From assembly GCA_033002965.1 (NCBI GenBank), contig JAURVB010013945.1:1-64000 (forward strand): 64,000 nt of DNA, in the 5' to 3' direction. Positions 1 through 10,967 of the stretch are shown here, piece after piece; positions within the stretch are counted from its first letter, which is position 1, and each line of letters starts with the position of its first letter. Made by a program: the position numbers and the translations under genes. This DNA is from Piper betle. Lineage: Eukaryota; Streptophyta; Magnoliopsida; Piperales; Piperaceae. The notes under the pieces are model-generated. The model searched no databases. It was given only the letters and a program-made list of their open reading frames with translations, and was not told the DNA's origin.

Positions 1-223
1 ACCCAACACACACAACATTGACCTTACACACGACAGCTCCCATGAGGCATTGAACATTCTTATGCCAACCTATGGATCTTATGCCAGCCCGCTACATTTA
101 TTGGCTAGTGGGTGGAGATAAACAATGTGGCCCTATAGCCACCAATCATTCACGAAGAAAAATCCTAAAACAAAATCTGTAATATAATTATTTGTGTCCA
201 GAGTGTCTAGAAGGTTTTTCATA

Positions 224-544
224 TCAAAGAAATATTTTGTCGTGTTTTAAATCTTTTTTCTGTCTAATTAATATCCTTTTTAGATTGTATTTTAAGTCTT
301 TTGAACATTCTTTCTCCACTAGTATTACGGAGTTGTCACTGGTCATCTGTGTCAAAACTTTTATCACGGTCATCAGAGACAAATATTTATAACTTCGGGT
401 TAACAAATGTTGGCGAATGATATCAAAGTATATAAGTAAATGAGTTAGAATCGAATAACTCACATAAAACACTAAATTGAACTTGTTAAACACAAGTGCT
501 TTGTGCGAGGAATGTGAACAAACACTTAGAATACACAAAATCAA
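224..544 (-). pseudogene. Conserved reading frame in the 5' part of modules A and B (unknown)
   Basis: An open minus-strand frame of about 106 codons. Its middle reads YLSLMTVIKVLTQMTSDNSV and is followed by a charged Lys-rich stretch. The same frame is readable in A2 (22732-23052, +), in A3 (about 47400-47500, -, stop after the motif), and in the more diverged B copies (for example 62234-62422, -, with CDNVVTLMGKECSNNSSKVQ). Conservation of Y-L-S-x-x-T-x-x-K/E-V-L-T-x-V/M-T between diverged copies suggests an old coding exon, but several copies carry frameshifts or stops. I do not recognise the family. It may be noncoding repeat that happens to stay open. Confidence 0.3.
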
Positions 545-1543
545 TAACTAAAACATATATGCAAAGTAAAGAAAATAAGGAAGAAGAATCAAACACAAAG
601 CAAGCAATGAACTTTTAAAGAGGTTAAGGGTTCCTACTCCTCTTTCTATTCAATCAAGTCTTTTGGTTTAGTGAGTCTTTTGACTTCACTGTGTCAAACA
701 ATTGTATACCTACAACAAGCTCTCGACCAAACCAAAGTAACAACCATCACTTGCTTCTTACAAGTTCTCTGCCGAGTCTAGGTAATTGACAACATACTCC
801 AATGCCTTGCAACAACACCACTGAAGCCAGGTACACCTTACAACACCTTCAGCCAATCTCCAAACAACCTTAAAGTTTATAAGATATCCTCAAAAAGATC
901 AATCTTTTAATCTATTACAACATTCACATACAAAGCGGCTCTTGATCTTGCACCTTTCACTTTTGAGCACTTTGAATCAACTTCATTAGTCTTCAAATCT
1001 TAACCCTTGATGAGAACAATAGAAAGAAATATGTGCATGTTAAGAAATATTTATTTCTAATCTCGAAAATGTCCCTCTCGATGGAGAGAAAGGATATTAC
1101 CATGAAAACTTCTTGGCACAGTTTTGAAGGTAGAAGAGGGCAGGTTCAAGCTTTGAAATAAGTAGAAGAAAGAATAGCAAGAGGGGAGAAGGGAAGTATT
1201 TTGATGGAGAAAGATTTTTTACTTACAAAAAAAGTTTACGAAGTGACAGTTAGAAAAATTGGAGGCAGGATTTGCTAGGTGAAAAACTGAATTTTTAGCG
1301 GGTAGCAAAACATATAAAAGAAATGTGGAAAGAATGAATTTTAGTTGGTAGACACACCCAGTAGAAAAGCATGTAGCCATGACGGTGAAGTGTGTCAAAT
1401 TGTAGGTAGATGTTATGACCAAGTGCCTTGCATGTCTAGATTACTTTGTCGCGTGCTTGAAACCCTTTTGGATGATTCTAGTCCCTGCAGAACCTATGGT
1501 CACCCTCGGGTGTAAACCCTAAAGTGCGCACAACCTGCACCTA

Positions 1544-1574
1544 GCGCAAGGGCACCCTCCTGGTGCCCTTGTGC
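1544..1574. other. Strong hairpin in A1
   Basis: CAAGGGCACC and GGTGCCCTTG form a perfect 10-bp stem around the 5-base loop CTCCT. The stem extends by three more pairs, one of them G-U. The same hairpin, with one mismatch, is present in A3 near 52162-52193 and inverted in A' near 11918-11949. It lies in the LTR-like part of module A. Confidence 0.75.
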
Positions 1575-1739
1575 CAGACCCTTTTAGGGTTTGGGTGCAA
1601 GGGCACTCGGCCATAGCATTATCTCTGATTAGTTTGTCGGAGCATATCATTTATCCATATATTGATTGTCGGACTATTTCATTTTATTGTAGTATAGATT
1701 ATTGGACCATTACATCGGATTAGAGTTCACAATGTGCCT

Positions 1740-2857
1740 CGCATTTTATATTTTAATGCCTTGTGAGTATTTCTGATTTGTAGCACTCTTATTCGTGGGT
1801 ACGAGTTGACCTACTTGCCAATTTATTGTATGAGTTGTTATTTTTAAAACCAGTAATCAATTTATTTAATTACTAACAGATTTCTTTTATATATATAGGT
1901 GAACTTCCTTAGGGATGACTGGCGTGGGTGGATGGGTCAATGGGCTCGTAGTAAGGGACTGTGCTGGTTTTACTGTGTGTTTCATGTGGGTACTATATCT
2001 ATCATATTATGAAATTGTATGATTATAAGGATCACACCCTCACTAGAATTTTTAGCATGTATGTGATAGCTAAAGTTTGGATTTTTTGTCTATGTGGGAG
2101 TGTGTCTCCTTTATTATTATTATCTCCATATCGTGCAAGGTGATAAATTTTGGTCAATATTTAACAGTCGTTTAAAGGTGTGTAAGCCTCAAAGTCTCAA
2201 AACTTATGATAGAGCGCGTCAGGTACGCTAAACTTATTTCGTTGTAGTTGTGTGTGTATTAAAGCAACATGGGTTGGATGAGCGTATAGGTCATACTGCA
2301 TGAAGACCAAATATTTGTGTATGATGCCCTAGCACTTGAAGAATACCTTGTATTGGTAGTTAATTGTAATGCGTGCACGGGGTATATAATCATGACCCTA
2401 GTGACACTATGCTTAAGTGTCTAACATCATTTAATAAGTTATATACTTAAAGGATGGAACTGATTGTAAAAATTGAATCATGCCTTTGCATTTTTAAGTT
2501 TCAACTTCCACATTACGGGAGGGGTGTTCATTATACCCTCGCTAGGGTATCCGGCCTCTATTGTAGTCGAGAGTGTACATTGCAAATGTAAAGTCATCCT
2601 CTTAGTTGCATGGGACTTGCTGCCCCTGTTGTGATTTGAAGTGCTCATAATACGAACCCCATTAAGTCAAGTTTCCCTTCCACGGTATGAATGATCAGCA
2701 TGCATCGCATAATAGCTCCTAAAGTTTTCGTCTTTACCCTCTTTGTGGGTTGAGATTTATTTCCGCATTGTTAGTCTAAATCTGTAGCATAAAGAAAAAC
2801 TTTTCAAATTATAATAATTTGATTCGGTTAGCTTTCTGGTCGAATTGGGGTGTTACA
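1740..2857 (+). mobile_element. Ty3/gypsy LTR fragment in A1
   Basis: The segment ends in GGGGTGTTACA, the 3' terminus shared by the gypsy LTRs elsewhere in the window (34866 on the plus strand; 30953, 37488 and 43890 on the minus strand). Upstream is the motif with a short 'ccagtaat...taactaac...tatataggtg' arrangement that recurs in the other LTRs. The 5' start (expected TGTAAAACC) is not visible, so the left limit is approximate. In A2 most of it is deleted; only about 22358-22695 remains. Confidence 0.6.
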
Positions 2858-3340
2858 TCAAATGTACAATTAGATATGAAAGGGAGTCAACTATTTGTCT
2901 TATGCAAGTTCAAAGAAAATTTATCAGAAATGCGAACCTAATCTCCTATTGTTCTTGATTATTTGAAGGATTTTAAGAGCGGGAAAATAACCTGTGGACA
3001 AGAGGATTGGTTTTGGTTTTGGAAATGTGAGAGAAAGATTTCTCTTGAATACATATTGAATGATTGGTAATTGAGAATATATTATTCTGCAAGGATTATG
3101 AGGATTGTGAGGTGCCTAAGGAGGATTTGGGCTTCATATGTGTATGCAGCCATTTACATGGGAAGAAAGCAATGCCTGATCTGGGAAGGGGACCTGGTTG
3201 ATTTGATCCATTATCCAATGAATGAGAATCATCTTTGTTATACCACATTTGCATTGGAATTATGTTGTGGAGGCAAAGGGTCAGCATAGGTACGAAGAAC
3301 ATGATCAAGACATCAAGAACATGATCAAAGCTTGAGGTTA
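2858..3340. other. A1 segment without recognisable gene
   Basis: Sequence between the LTR end and the first exon-1 copy. Open frames exist on both strands (3071-3289 + and 3096-3308 -) but they overlap each other and match no family I know. Copies are at 21870-22357 (A2) and about 53456-53890 (A3). Confidence 0.5.
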
Positions 3341-3383
3341 TCTATTTCTTTGTTAAAATAGTTAGGTCTATCATAAGTCTTAC

Positions 3384-3523
3384 CTTCAAATTATTTAGAA
3401 AGCTTGAGGTTATCTTCTCTGCCTGTTCAGGCAGTTTGAGAATGCCATCTCTGACCTCCAGAACTTTTAAAAGATGGCGACCAGGATTAGCAGGGAAATC
3501 AAGGCACGAGCCTTCATCTTCAT
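3384..3523 (-). pseudogene. Broken exon-1 copy of the small secreted-protein gene, joined to LTR (A1)
   Basis: On the minus strand an ATG at 3523 begins the same signal peptide as the intact gene at 7719 (MKMKARALISLLILVA), but it meets a stop after about 18 codons. The GT donor is kept at 3382-3383 and the coding tail corresponding to DGILKLPEQAEKITSS is still recognisable. Directly upstream of the ATG is gypsy LTR sequence (3530 onward) instead of the gene's TATA promoter. Equivalent broken copies are at 21691-21831 (A2) and 53943-54083 (A3). Confidence 0.7.
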
Positions 3524-3529
3524 ACCGAT

Positions 3530-4362
3530 CAGTAGTAGGGATTTTGATAACTCCACGTTTGAGTTCCTCAAACTTGGAGAAGTGTGGAGGTTTACGGGTA
3601 GTGTTGTGCAACGCATGTCTAGACTTGTGGCGTAAAAGGATACTGAAGGTGCATGCCTGAAAGTACTTGGCCTCTGTAATCAGGGGTAGAAGTAATATTG
3701 AAGATGTAGAGGGCTGAGAGGAAAGAGAAAGATTTTCCCGCAAGGGATAGCTTAAAGTGGCCAATGAAAGAGAATGAAATGGAGAGGGAACTCTATCGTG
3801 CGAGGTCGATGACTCCTAGTTATTGCCTTTGTGTGAGTTCTTGAGGATGAATAATGAAGTTTTCGTCAACAGGAGGGTCAGCTCTCTTGTGCCAGTTCGT
3901 ATATAGTTATTTCTAGACCGGTAACACTCATTACTGATGTCTTTTTTATTATATATTTAGGTGAGAATAGTGAAGAATGAGTGCTGTTGAGATTGCGAAG
4001 GAGTAGCACTGATATCGCACACACATATACCTGTCGAGTGTATGTAATGATGATGATGCGTATTTAAATGTGTAGTTTATGAAATTAAAATGATATTCGG
4101 TGAGATTACTATAAATGTTTTGCATGCAAATTACAATAGAGAACGAAAAGGAACAGGTGAGCTACTGAGTGAGGATAACTAGAATGTCAAAAACATGCTA
4201 TGTTTGGATTGTGTTTTTTATTTTTATTGCTATAAAATATACTGTTTATTGTTGACAGGGTGGCCTCTATTGCACTTTTAAGGGAAACTTTGTTCATTTT
4301 GTTTTCAAAATACATATTTCTTTTGAACTCTTGCTTTTTTGGTTTGTTTGTTTACTGGTTCG
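3530..4362 (+). mobile_element. Ty3/gypsy LTR fragment fused to an exon (A1)
   Basis: Matches, in inverse orientation, the inner part of the solo LTR at 43890-46673 (about 44060-44950). Shared landmarks are the 'gagttcctcaaa...gtggaggtttacgggta' stretch, the 'acactcattactga' stretch, and 'gggtggcctctattgca...agggaaac'. The LTR 3' terminus is missing here. In A3 the corresponding LTR continues to GGGGTGTTACA at 54651, so A1 and A2 carry a deletion of roughly 400 bp just after this fragment. Confidence 0.6.
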
Positions 4363-4744
4363 CACTAAAAATTCTTATTTAAATATTTTGATTTGTTGAA
4401 TTTCTATGGTAAACTTAACGTTTACTAGTATTTTGTTGCTCTGTCAAGAGTCCTAGATCCCCATACGATAAAACTCTTTGACCATCCAGGATCGAGTAAA
4501 AGGAGTGTGGCCAAGTTGGAAAATCGTTCCAAGGGACGTGAAAAATCTGATGTGACAAGAGTGCATGGTGAGTTACAATTATAAATGGTATGCATGTTTT
4601 TATATTCATATATATTTTGTTCATTTTGTTGACACAAATTTTTTGTATTGTAAATGAAAAATTTATATGATTTTCCGCCGGAGGACCTACATGTGCAAGA
4701 AATTCCTTCATGTTGAATGTGCCGGACCTATACAAGCAAATGAT

Positions 4745-4911
4745 GAACAGAGCACCGGACAAACGAATTGACATCAAATTCAATTAGTTGCGGAGGTTTA
4801 TGTCACCAAAATTTCGGTGGCTGTTTTCGATGACAACCACCCTTTAGTGGCCGAAAATGGACCTTTTGTCCCCAAAAATTTCAATGACAGATGTCTGCTT
4901 TTCTGCTAGTG
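4745..4911 (-). mobile_element. CACTA (En/Spm-like) terminal region, A1 copy
   Basis: Read on the minus strand from 4911 it begins CACTAGCAGAAAAGCAGACA. It is followed by subterminal repeats of the CCACCGAAATTTT / GTCATCGAAA type, the arrangement typical of plant CACTA transposon ends. Copies begin at 20302 (A2, +) and 55394 (A3, -). The matching other end and a 3-bp target duplication were not found, so this is a terminal fragment. Confidence 0.6.
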
Positions 4912-5691
4912 TTACAACGTAACACAATACCTCTCTGAAAGTGAGATTAGTCAAGGTCATTCATTGATAAGGATATGATTAAGTTTTCTTGATTATCTAA
5001 GGTTACTTAATTCTATAAGCTTCTTATTATTCTTGCCTTTTTACGTTTGTTTGAAGTTAAACGTAGATTGAACTTGTGTACATTTTATTTTCTTACAATA
5101 AATCAACAACTTTGAACTTTCAGACCTTGTCGACCTTTCCTACACAATCTGACGTTTTTCTTACTAAAATAAGAAATAACAGAAGAAAGAAATAACATCA
5201 AATAAACAACTCAAATGAATTGACTAAATTATGCACAATACGATCATTACAGTTTCCAATTCATTTGTAGCAAATTAAAAATATTTAATTATTTTCATAA
5301 TATCAAATAGGCTATAAAGTTTTAAATAACTATCCATTGAGGGAATTACACATCTGTAATAGGAATACTACCCTAAGGTGAATTGTAGGGTTGAAAGTGC
5401 GAGTAACGTTGTAGCATATTATAATCCATCAACCTTAAAAAATTTAGTCTACATGATTCCATCCCATGATCATGGGCTTAACCCACATATAGCAAGTTCA
5501 ACTCAGTATTCATTATTTCTCTTTTTGGTTAGCTCAGATACTATTTGTAACAACCCATCCTACTTATGCCCGAACATATATTATCCTCATAAAATCATAA
5601 CATTAGAGTGCATTAGCTCTACAATAAAAATAGTTGGGGGTAATGGAAGAGAATTGTTAAGGTTGATTCAAAGTTGTAGAAAAATAATTTA
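4912..5691. other. A1 segment without recognisable gene
   Basis: AT-rich sequence between the CACTA end and the MITE. A 104-codon frame (5378-5692 +) is also open in A2 (19521-19835 -) and partly in A3 (56028-56267 +), but recent copies would keep it open anyway and no domain is visible. Copies: 19522-20301 and about 55395-56266. Confidence 0.5.
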
Positions 5692-6404
5692 GGGAAAATA
5701 TTACAAATAGCTACATTTCAAAGTTTTATTTCAAAAATAGCCGGGCGTACAAAATTATACAAGAAATAGTCATTTTTAAAATTTTCATATCAATTAAAAC
5801 AAATTGCTATCATTTTTTCAAGAATAATAAAAATACACATAAAATTTATTTTTACTAATACCAAAATATATAGGAGATAAAACATATAATTTTTTGTGAA
5901 CTTTGTATATAGAAACAAAATATTAACTGATAAATATTAAATAGAATAGAGAACTATATTAATAATGGTATAAATGAAGAAAAAAATATTTTTTATGGAG
6001 TTTTGTTCAAGTAAAAGAAAATTAAATTTACTGCCAACAAAAATAAAAAATTAAATATATATATATATATGTAGATGTTCAAAATTTTAATTTGAGATTG
6101 TCAGATTGTATTAAAAATTAAAAAAAGTTATTTTAACCAATATAATTTTTATTATCAATATTTTAAAAAGTATGGAATATAATTCATTATTAAAACATAA
6201 AAAAATATATTTGAGAACATTGAAAGCTAGATTAAGAGAATTTATATCAATAAAAGAAATATTATAAATAAAATATTTTTCAAATATATGAATTGGGTAC
6301 ATGTGAAATAATAATTTAAGATCTGGGTATATCTAATATCAAATTAAAAGTTTTGTCGTTTGTGATAGAAAATATTAAAAGTTGGTTCTTTATAATATTT
6401 TCGC
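5692..6404. mobile_element. Mutator-like MITE, A1 copy
   Basis: About 713 bp, very AT-rich, noncoding. The ends are imperfect inverted repeats: GGGAAAATATTACAAATAG at the left and, reading inward from 6404, GCGAAAATATTATAAAGAAC. In A3 the flanking 9-mers are AAGAATTTA and AAGAATTTT (8 of 9 identical), the target-duplication length of Mutator-like elements. The 9-mers are more decayed in A1. A (TA)n tract lies inside at about 6056-6070. Confidence 0.65.
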
Positions 6405-7145
6405 AAGAATTTTTTCCCATCAGCTGATGGAAAAATGATAAATTGTATATTTTGGCTAGCAGATTTTTAACTATGTAGAAAAATCAAATGCTGATAACCT
6501 TAAGCAAATGGGGTCATTCATCAGACATCGACGTATGTTTAATAGCTATAATTGGCTCGGCCCTAGGGTGTTCTGGCTGAACCTCTCTCTTTCTCTCCCT
6601 GCATTTTCTATTACATATTTTCATGTTGGTTATTCAACTATTAGTGTCTTTAATACACATTTTTATTTAATTTTTCTCTTATATTAATTTTGTCTTCCCA
6701 ACAAGATTATCTCTTGAACTTTGCACCGTACATCTTATTTAATTTGTAATCCAACCCTGTTATTATATGTAGAACAGGCCTTATTAGTCATAGCATGATG
6801 AATGGGAAATAATTTTGGGCCTTGTTAAAGTTCATATTTAGACTTAGGAATAAGTTCATATTTTGTATACAAGGTTCAGTATACATATACATTTATGTGG
6901 GCGGAAATCCACATTTTTTTTCTCTAATTCTTTTCTGATTGTTGAAGAACACTATTAAAATAAAAAATAAAAAATAGAAATAAAATTTCATAATGGAACC
7001 AAGTGAGATTCCAATTCCTTTATTGATCACCCATACATTAACAGAGTTCGTAGTAGCTATGCAACGCATGGTCGTGGTGGGCACCATGCACCATTAACAA
7101 GACACACATTGACATAAAATACAATAAAACATGAGCAGGTCATGA
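6405..7145. other. A1 segment downstream of the small gene
   Basis: Noncoding AT-rich DNA between the MITE and the stop codon of the minus-strand small gene, probably including its 3' untranslated region. Short open frames here have no recognisable product. Equivalent DNA lies at 18094-18865 in A2 and about 56981-57760 in A3. Confidence 0.45.
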
Positions 7146-7719
7146 TCACATATACGCCATGATCATGATGATCATGACACTGATTATTGAAAGTCGAGTA
7201 GCATACACAGATAAGAAGCTTCCTGAGCCAGTGTAAAAGGTGCAGATCTTGATCCTCTAGGGGAGGTGAATGATCAGTTCTTTTCTGTTGGGGGGGTCCA
7301 GACAAACGCAATGGAGAACATCACGAATCAAGTAGCAAAAGCAATTTTTGCAACCGACTAGATAGCATTCTTCACCCTTCAAAAGTCCATCCTTTATCTC
7401 CCAAAATTGAGGTTAATAAAAATTTTAAGAAATATACGAAAAATACAACCCATTAATATGAGCTTGATCATCAACAACACGAAAAATACGATACAAGCTT
7501 TGTTCAACAGTAAATATTAATTAAACACAGAAACATCAATTTCTTTGTTAAAACAGTTAGGTCTATCATAAGTCATACCTCCAAATTATTTAGAAAGGTT
7601 GAGGTTATCTTCTCTCCCTGGCCAGGCAGTTTGAGAATGCCATCTCTGACCGCCCAAACATCCGAGAAGAAGGCGACCAGGATTAGCAGGGAAATCAAGG
7701 CACGAGCCTTCATCTTCAT
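7146..7719 (-). CDS. Small secreted-type protein, two exons (A1 copy); family unknown
   Basis: Predicted CDS: exon 1 7719-7579, intron 7578-7257 (GT...AG), exon 2 7256-7146; 83 aa. Exon 1 starts MKMK and has a hydrophobic core (ALISLLILVAFFSDVWA), a typical signal peptide with cleavage likely near residue 23, then VRDGILKLPGQGEKITSTFL. Exon 2 starts RIKICTFYTGSGS, ends in a hydrophobic stretch with IIMIMAYM, and joins in phase 0. The hydrophobic C terminus could be a membrane or GPI-anchor tail (inference). A TATA box lies 61 bp upstream. The A2 copy differs by one residue in exon 2. Both copies are open, but expression is unproven and the gene sits in duplicated repeat DNA, so it may be a captured fragment. 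An alternative acceptor at 7285 would give a longer, less convincing protein of 122 aa. Confidence 0.5.
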
Positions 7720-7779
7720 ACCTATCAATAGTGTTCACTACCTGCGAGCGCACACCCATCTTGATATACCTCGTGCCTT

Positions 7780-7785
7780 TTTATA
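7780..7785 (-). promoter_or_regulatory. TATA box of the A1 small gene
   Basis: The minus strand reads CTCTATAAAAAGGCACGAGG, a TATA box about 61 bp before the ATG at 7719, implying a 5' leader of about 30-40 nt. It is conserved in A2 (17455-17460, +). In A3 it is changed (the T run is interrupted by a C). Confidence 0.6.
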
Positions 7786-8045
7786 GAGAAGAATGCATGG
7801 GTAAGGACAGATTGTGAAAAAATATCTGTACTTCCCAAGCAAAATTGTAATAACTGTTTTTACTCATGCTTAAAGCATTTATCCAAGGGACTGTTTGGAA
7901 AAAAGAATTTTTCTTCCTCCAAGTTTGAAAAATAGAGGTTGTCGGTGTCGGAGACTGAATGGGCGAGCACGTTTTCATTATGTTAATTTTGTGGTAGTGA
8001 ATGCAAAGTAATTTTGTGGTCTAGACATGTATATCTAGATCTTAG

Positions 8046-9175
8046 CCACCAATCATTCACGAAGAAAAATTCTAAATCAAAATCTGTAATATAATTATTT
8101 GTGTCCAGAGTATCTTGAAGGTTTTTATAGGAAAGAAATATTTTATCGTGTATTAAATATTATTTTGTCAAATTAATATCCTTGTTTGATTGCATTTTAA
8201 GTTTTTTCTCTTATCTATTTTAGGCTTTTACATATAGGTTTTTTTATATGAAAGAAATATTTAGTCGTGTTTTAAATCTTTTTGTCTGATTAATATCTTT
8301 GTTAGAATGTATTTTTAAGTCTTTTGTCTTGATTAGCCTTAGCTTTTAGATATACTTGAACTTTAGAGGAGTTGTTTGAACATTCTTTCCCCATTAGTAT
8401 TAAGATGTTGTCACAGGGTACCCGTGTCAAAACTTCTTTCATGGTGATCGGAGACAAATACTTTTAACTTTAGATTAAAATATTTAACACGGCTATCTGT
8501 TAAGAACATTTGTCACAATAAATCTTTATAACAATAACGACCCATATAGAGCATAAATATTATGGTGGTCTAAAAGTTTTTTATTTTCCGGTCAGTTTGG
8601 ATTTAGTTTGATTCTAAATTGAGATTGCCCGCCTCTTATGAATGCCTCATAGATTCAACCTGAAAAAACTTAAAATTTTAAAAATTTCTATCAAAACGAC
8701 CCCACAATTTAAATTTGGTTCATCTTGAACTGAGAGACGAGAGCTCCTTGGCTGTGGTTGGAATAAATGCCTTTTATTATTTATTGCTATAAAACGTGAT
8801 TGATGAACTACATGCCACTGAACGAGACATGTAATGCATGAATCATGTGTTTCGTGTGTACCACCATATGCTTCACATGTAGCATGCTTAAATCGATATT
8901 TATCTAGTGGATGAGTACTAGTATGTAGTCCATAATTAATATTACAATAAATTATGGTGACATTTGTTTATTTTCCACTAGTGGTCCTTTTTCATTCCAC
9001 TATTTTTGAATATTTGATGAAAATTTTAATTATAAAAAGGAAACTCCAAAAAAGGGTAAAAATTTCAAATTTTGCAAACAAAACTTTTGCCAAGGCAATT
9101 GAACAAACGCGTCCTCTACGAACCCACAGTCATGAGGTTTGACAGCCAGTTTTAAACACGAATCGAACCGGGAAC
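8046..9175 (+). repeat. Module B, copy B1 (left arm of a foldback)
   Basis: About 1.13 kb inverted at 9700-10833 (B2), and repeated at about 16086-17206 (B3, -) and 61834-63090 (B4, +). Its first 450 bp is a diverged relative of the 5' part of module A (same 'agccaccaatcattcacgaag' start). The rest is specific to B. No gene is recognised; the short frames at 8954-9142 (+) and 9030-9330 (-) have no known domain. Confidence 0.85.
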
Positions 9176-9699
9176 GCGTCGGGGTGAAGGAGCGGGACGC
9201 GTCGGGGGGAGTGAATGGGAGAAAAAAATATAGCAGTGGCATTATTGAGTAAAAAATAATAATTAATTCCAAATAATTCAAAAAAAATCCAAAAAATTAT
9301 CATAAAATATAATACATACACTAATATCAAAATAACATCAATACATAACTTTTATATATTTATGTTATGAGTTGTCAAATTATTATATACGACCGATTTA
9401 GACCGATTCAACTAAACCGATTCGATCTGATTCAGTGAAACCCTCGAAAACCGATTCCAATTATGATTTCGATTTTTGCAACTATGATCCGCGCCCACCC
9501 TTCTAAAATCATTGTCCAGGACTATCAATTTCGAGGTTGACCTATTTTATCTTCATGTGGATATTGCAGTATTTGAGGTTGACCTATTTTAGAATTTGAG
9601 TACGCTATCTAAATTAGTTGGGCGGCCCATCTGTGAATGAATATAATAACTTGTCGACAAGATTTTTCCGGTTGCTGGAGGCCACCTTTTTCTTTACGA
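9176..9699. repeat. Module C, copy C1 (loop of the foldback)
   Basis: A 524-bp spacer between the two B arms. It begins with two GACGCGTCGGGG-like GC-rich words, then AT-rich sequence, then the 'accgattcaact' repeats. Related, longer C copies lie at 15351-16085 and, inverted, at 63090-64000. No coding content is recognised. Confidence 0.7.
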
Positions 9700-10833
9700 G
9701 TTCCTGGTTCGATTCGTGTTTTAAACTGGCTGTCAAACCTCATGACTGTGGGTTCGTAGAGAACGCGTGTGTTCAATTGCCTTGGCAAAAGTTTTATTTG
9801 CAAAATTTGAAATTTTTACCCTTTTTTGGATTTGTCCTTTTTATAATTAAAATTTTCATCAAATATTCAAAAATAGTGGAATGAAAAAGGACCACTAGTG
9901 GAAAATAAACAAGTGTCACCATAATTTATTGTAATATTAATTATGGACTACATACTAGTACTCATCCACTAGATAAATATAGATTTTAGCATGGTACATG
10001 TGAAGCATATGGTGGTACACATGAAACACATGATTCATGCATTACATGTCTCGTTCAGTGCATGTCGGTCATCAATCACGTTTTATAGCAATAAATAATA
10101 AAAGACATTTATTCCAACCACAGCCAAGGAGCTCTCGTCTCTCAGTTCAAGATGAACCAAATTAAAATTGTCGGGTCGTTTTGATATAAATTTTTAAAAT
10201 TTTAATTTCTTTCAGGTTGAATCAATGAGGAATTCATAAGAGGCGGGAAATCTCAGTTTAGAATCGAACTAACTCGAAACTGACTAGAAAATTAAAAAAA
10301 TTTTAGACCACCATAATATTTATGCTCTATATGGGTCGTTATTGTTATAAAGATTTATTGTGACAAATGTTCTTTATAGATAGCCGTGTGAAATATTTTA
10401 ATCAAAAGTTAAGAATATTTGTCTCCGATCACCGTGACAGAAGTTTTGACACGGGTAACCTATTACAACGTCGTAACACTAATGGGGAAAGAATGTTCAA
10501 ACAACTCCTCTAAGGTTCAGGTATATCTAAAAGCTAAGACTAGTCAAGACAAAAGACTTTAAAATACATTCTAACAAAGATATTAATCAGACTAAAAAAA
10601 TTTTAAAACGCGACTAAATATTTCTTTCATATAAAAAAACCTATATGTAAAAGCCTAAAATAGATAAGAGAAAAAACATAAAATACAATCAAACAAGGAT
10701 ATTAATTTGACAAAATAATATTTAATACACGATAAAATATTTATTTCGTATAAAATACCTTCAAGATACTCTGGACACAAATAATTATATTACAGATTTT
10801 GTTTTCGAATTTTTCTTCCAGAATGATTGGTGG
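9700..10833 (-). repeat. Module B, copy B2 (right arm of the foldback)
   Basis: Inverse copy of 8046-9175; matched landmarks give a constant coordinate sum of about 18875-18879, so the arms are almost collinear. Homology with B4 continues to about 10968, which shares the 'gttttgacgttg...gcagcataccaaaatcc' segment with 61834-61990. Confidence 0.85.
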
Positions 10834-10967
10834 CTACAGAGCTACATTGTTAATCTCCACCAGCTGGCCAGTAAATGTAGCCGTCGTGCATAATTTATTA
10901 TGTGAACCACATAAGAGTACCCATGTGGATGGATTTTGGTATGCTGCTCAACGTCAAAACATATGTT

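Larger units (their letters stand above)
1..8037 (+). repeat. Module A, copy A1 (reference copy of the ~8-kb duplicated block)
   Basis: A composite block found again inverted at 17207-23262 (A2) and in direct orientation at about 46990-58640 (A3); its 5' part recurs at 10968-13060 and 58650-60000. In order it holds: an edge rich in CA/CCCAAC shared with module D; a 0.5-kb segment with a conserved minus-strand reading frame; a gypsy LTR fragment ending at 2857; a broken exon-1 copy (3384-3523) fused to LTR sequence; a CACTA-type end (to 4911); an AT-rich Mutator-like MITE (5692-6404); and an apparently intact two-exon small gene on the minus strand (7146-7719). I see no other host gene in it. 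Identity between copies looks high (matches run for hundreds of bases with scattered changes), but I could not compute a percentage. Confidence 0.85.

Noticed and set aside
4363..4911. A complete 549-bp CACTA element from the CACTA at 4363 to TAGTG at 4911
   Set aside because: The left CACTA is created at a deletion scar: A3 has about 400 extra bases there and reads GCGTAAAAATTC, without CACTA. The flanking 3-mers also do not match.
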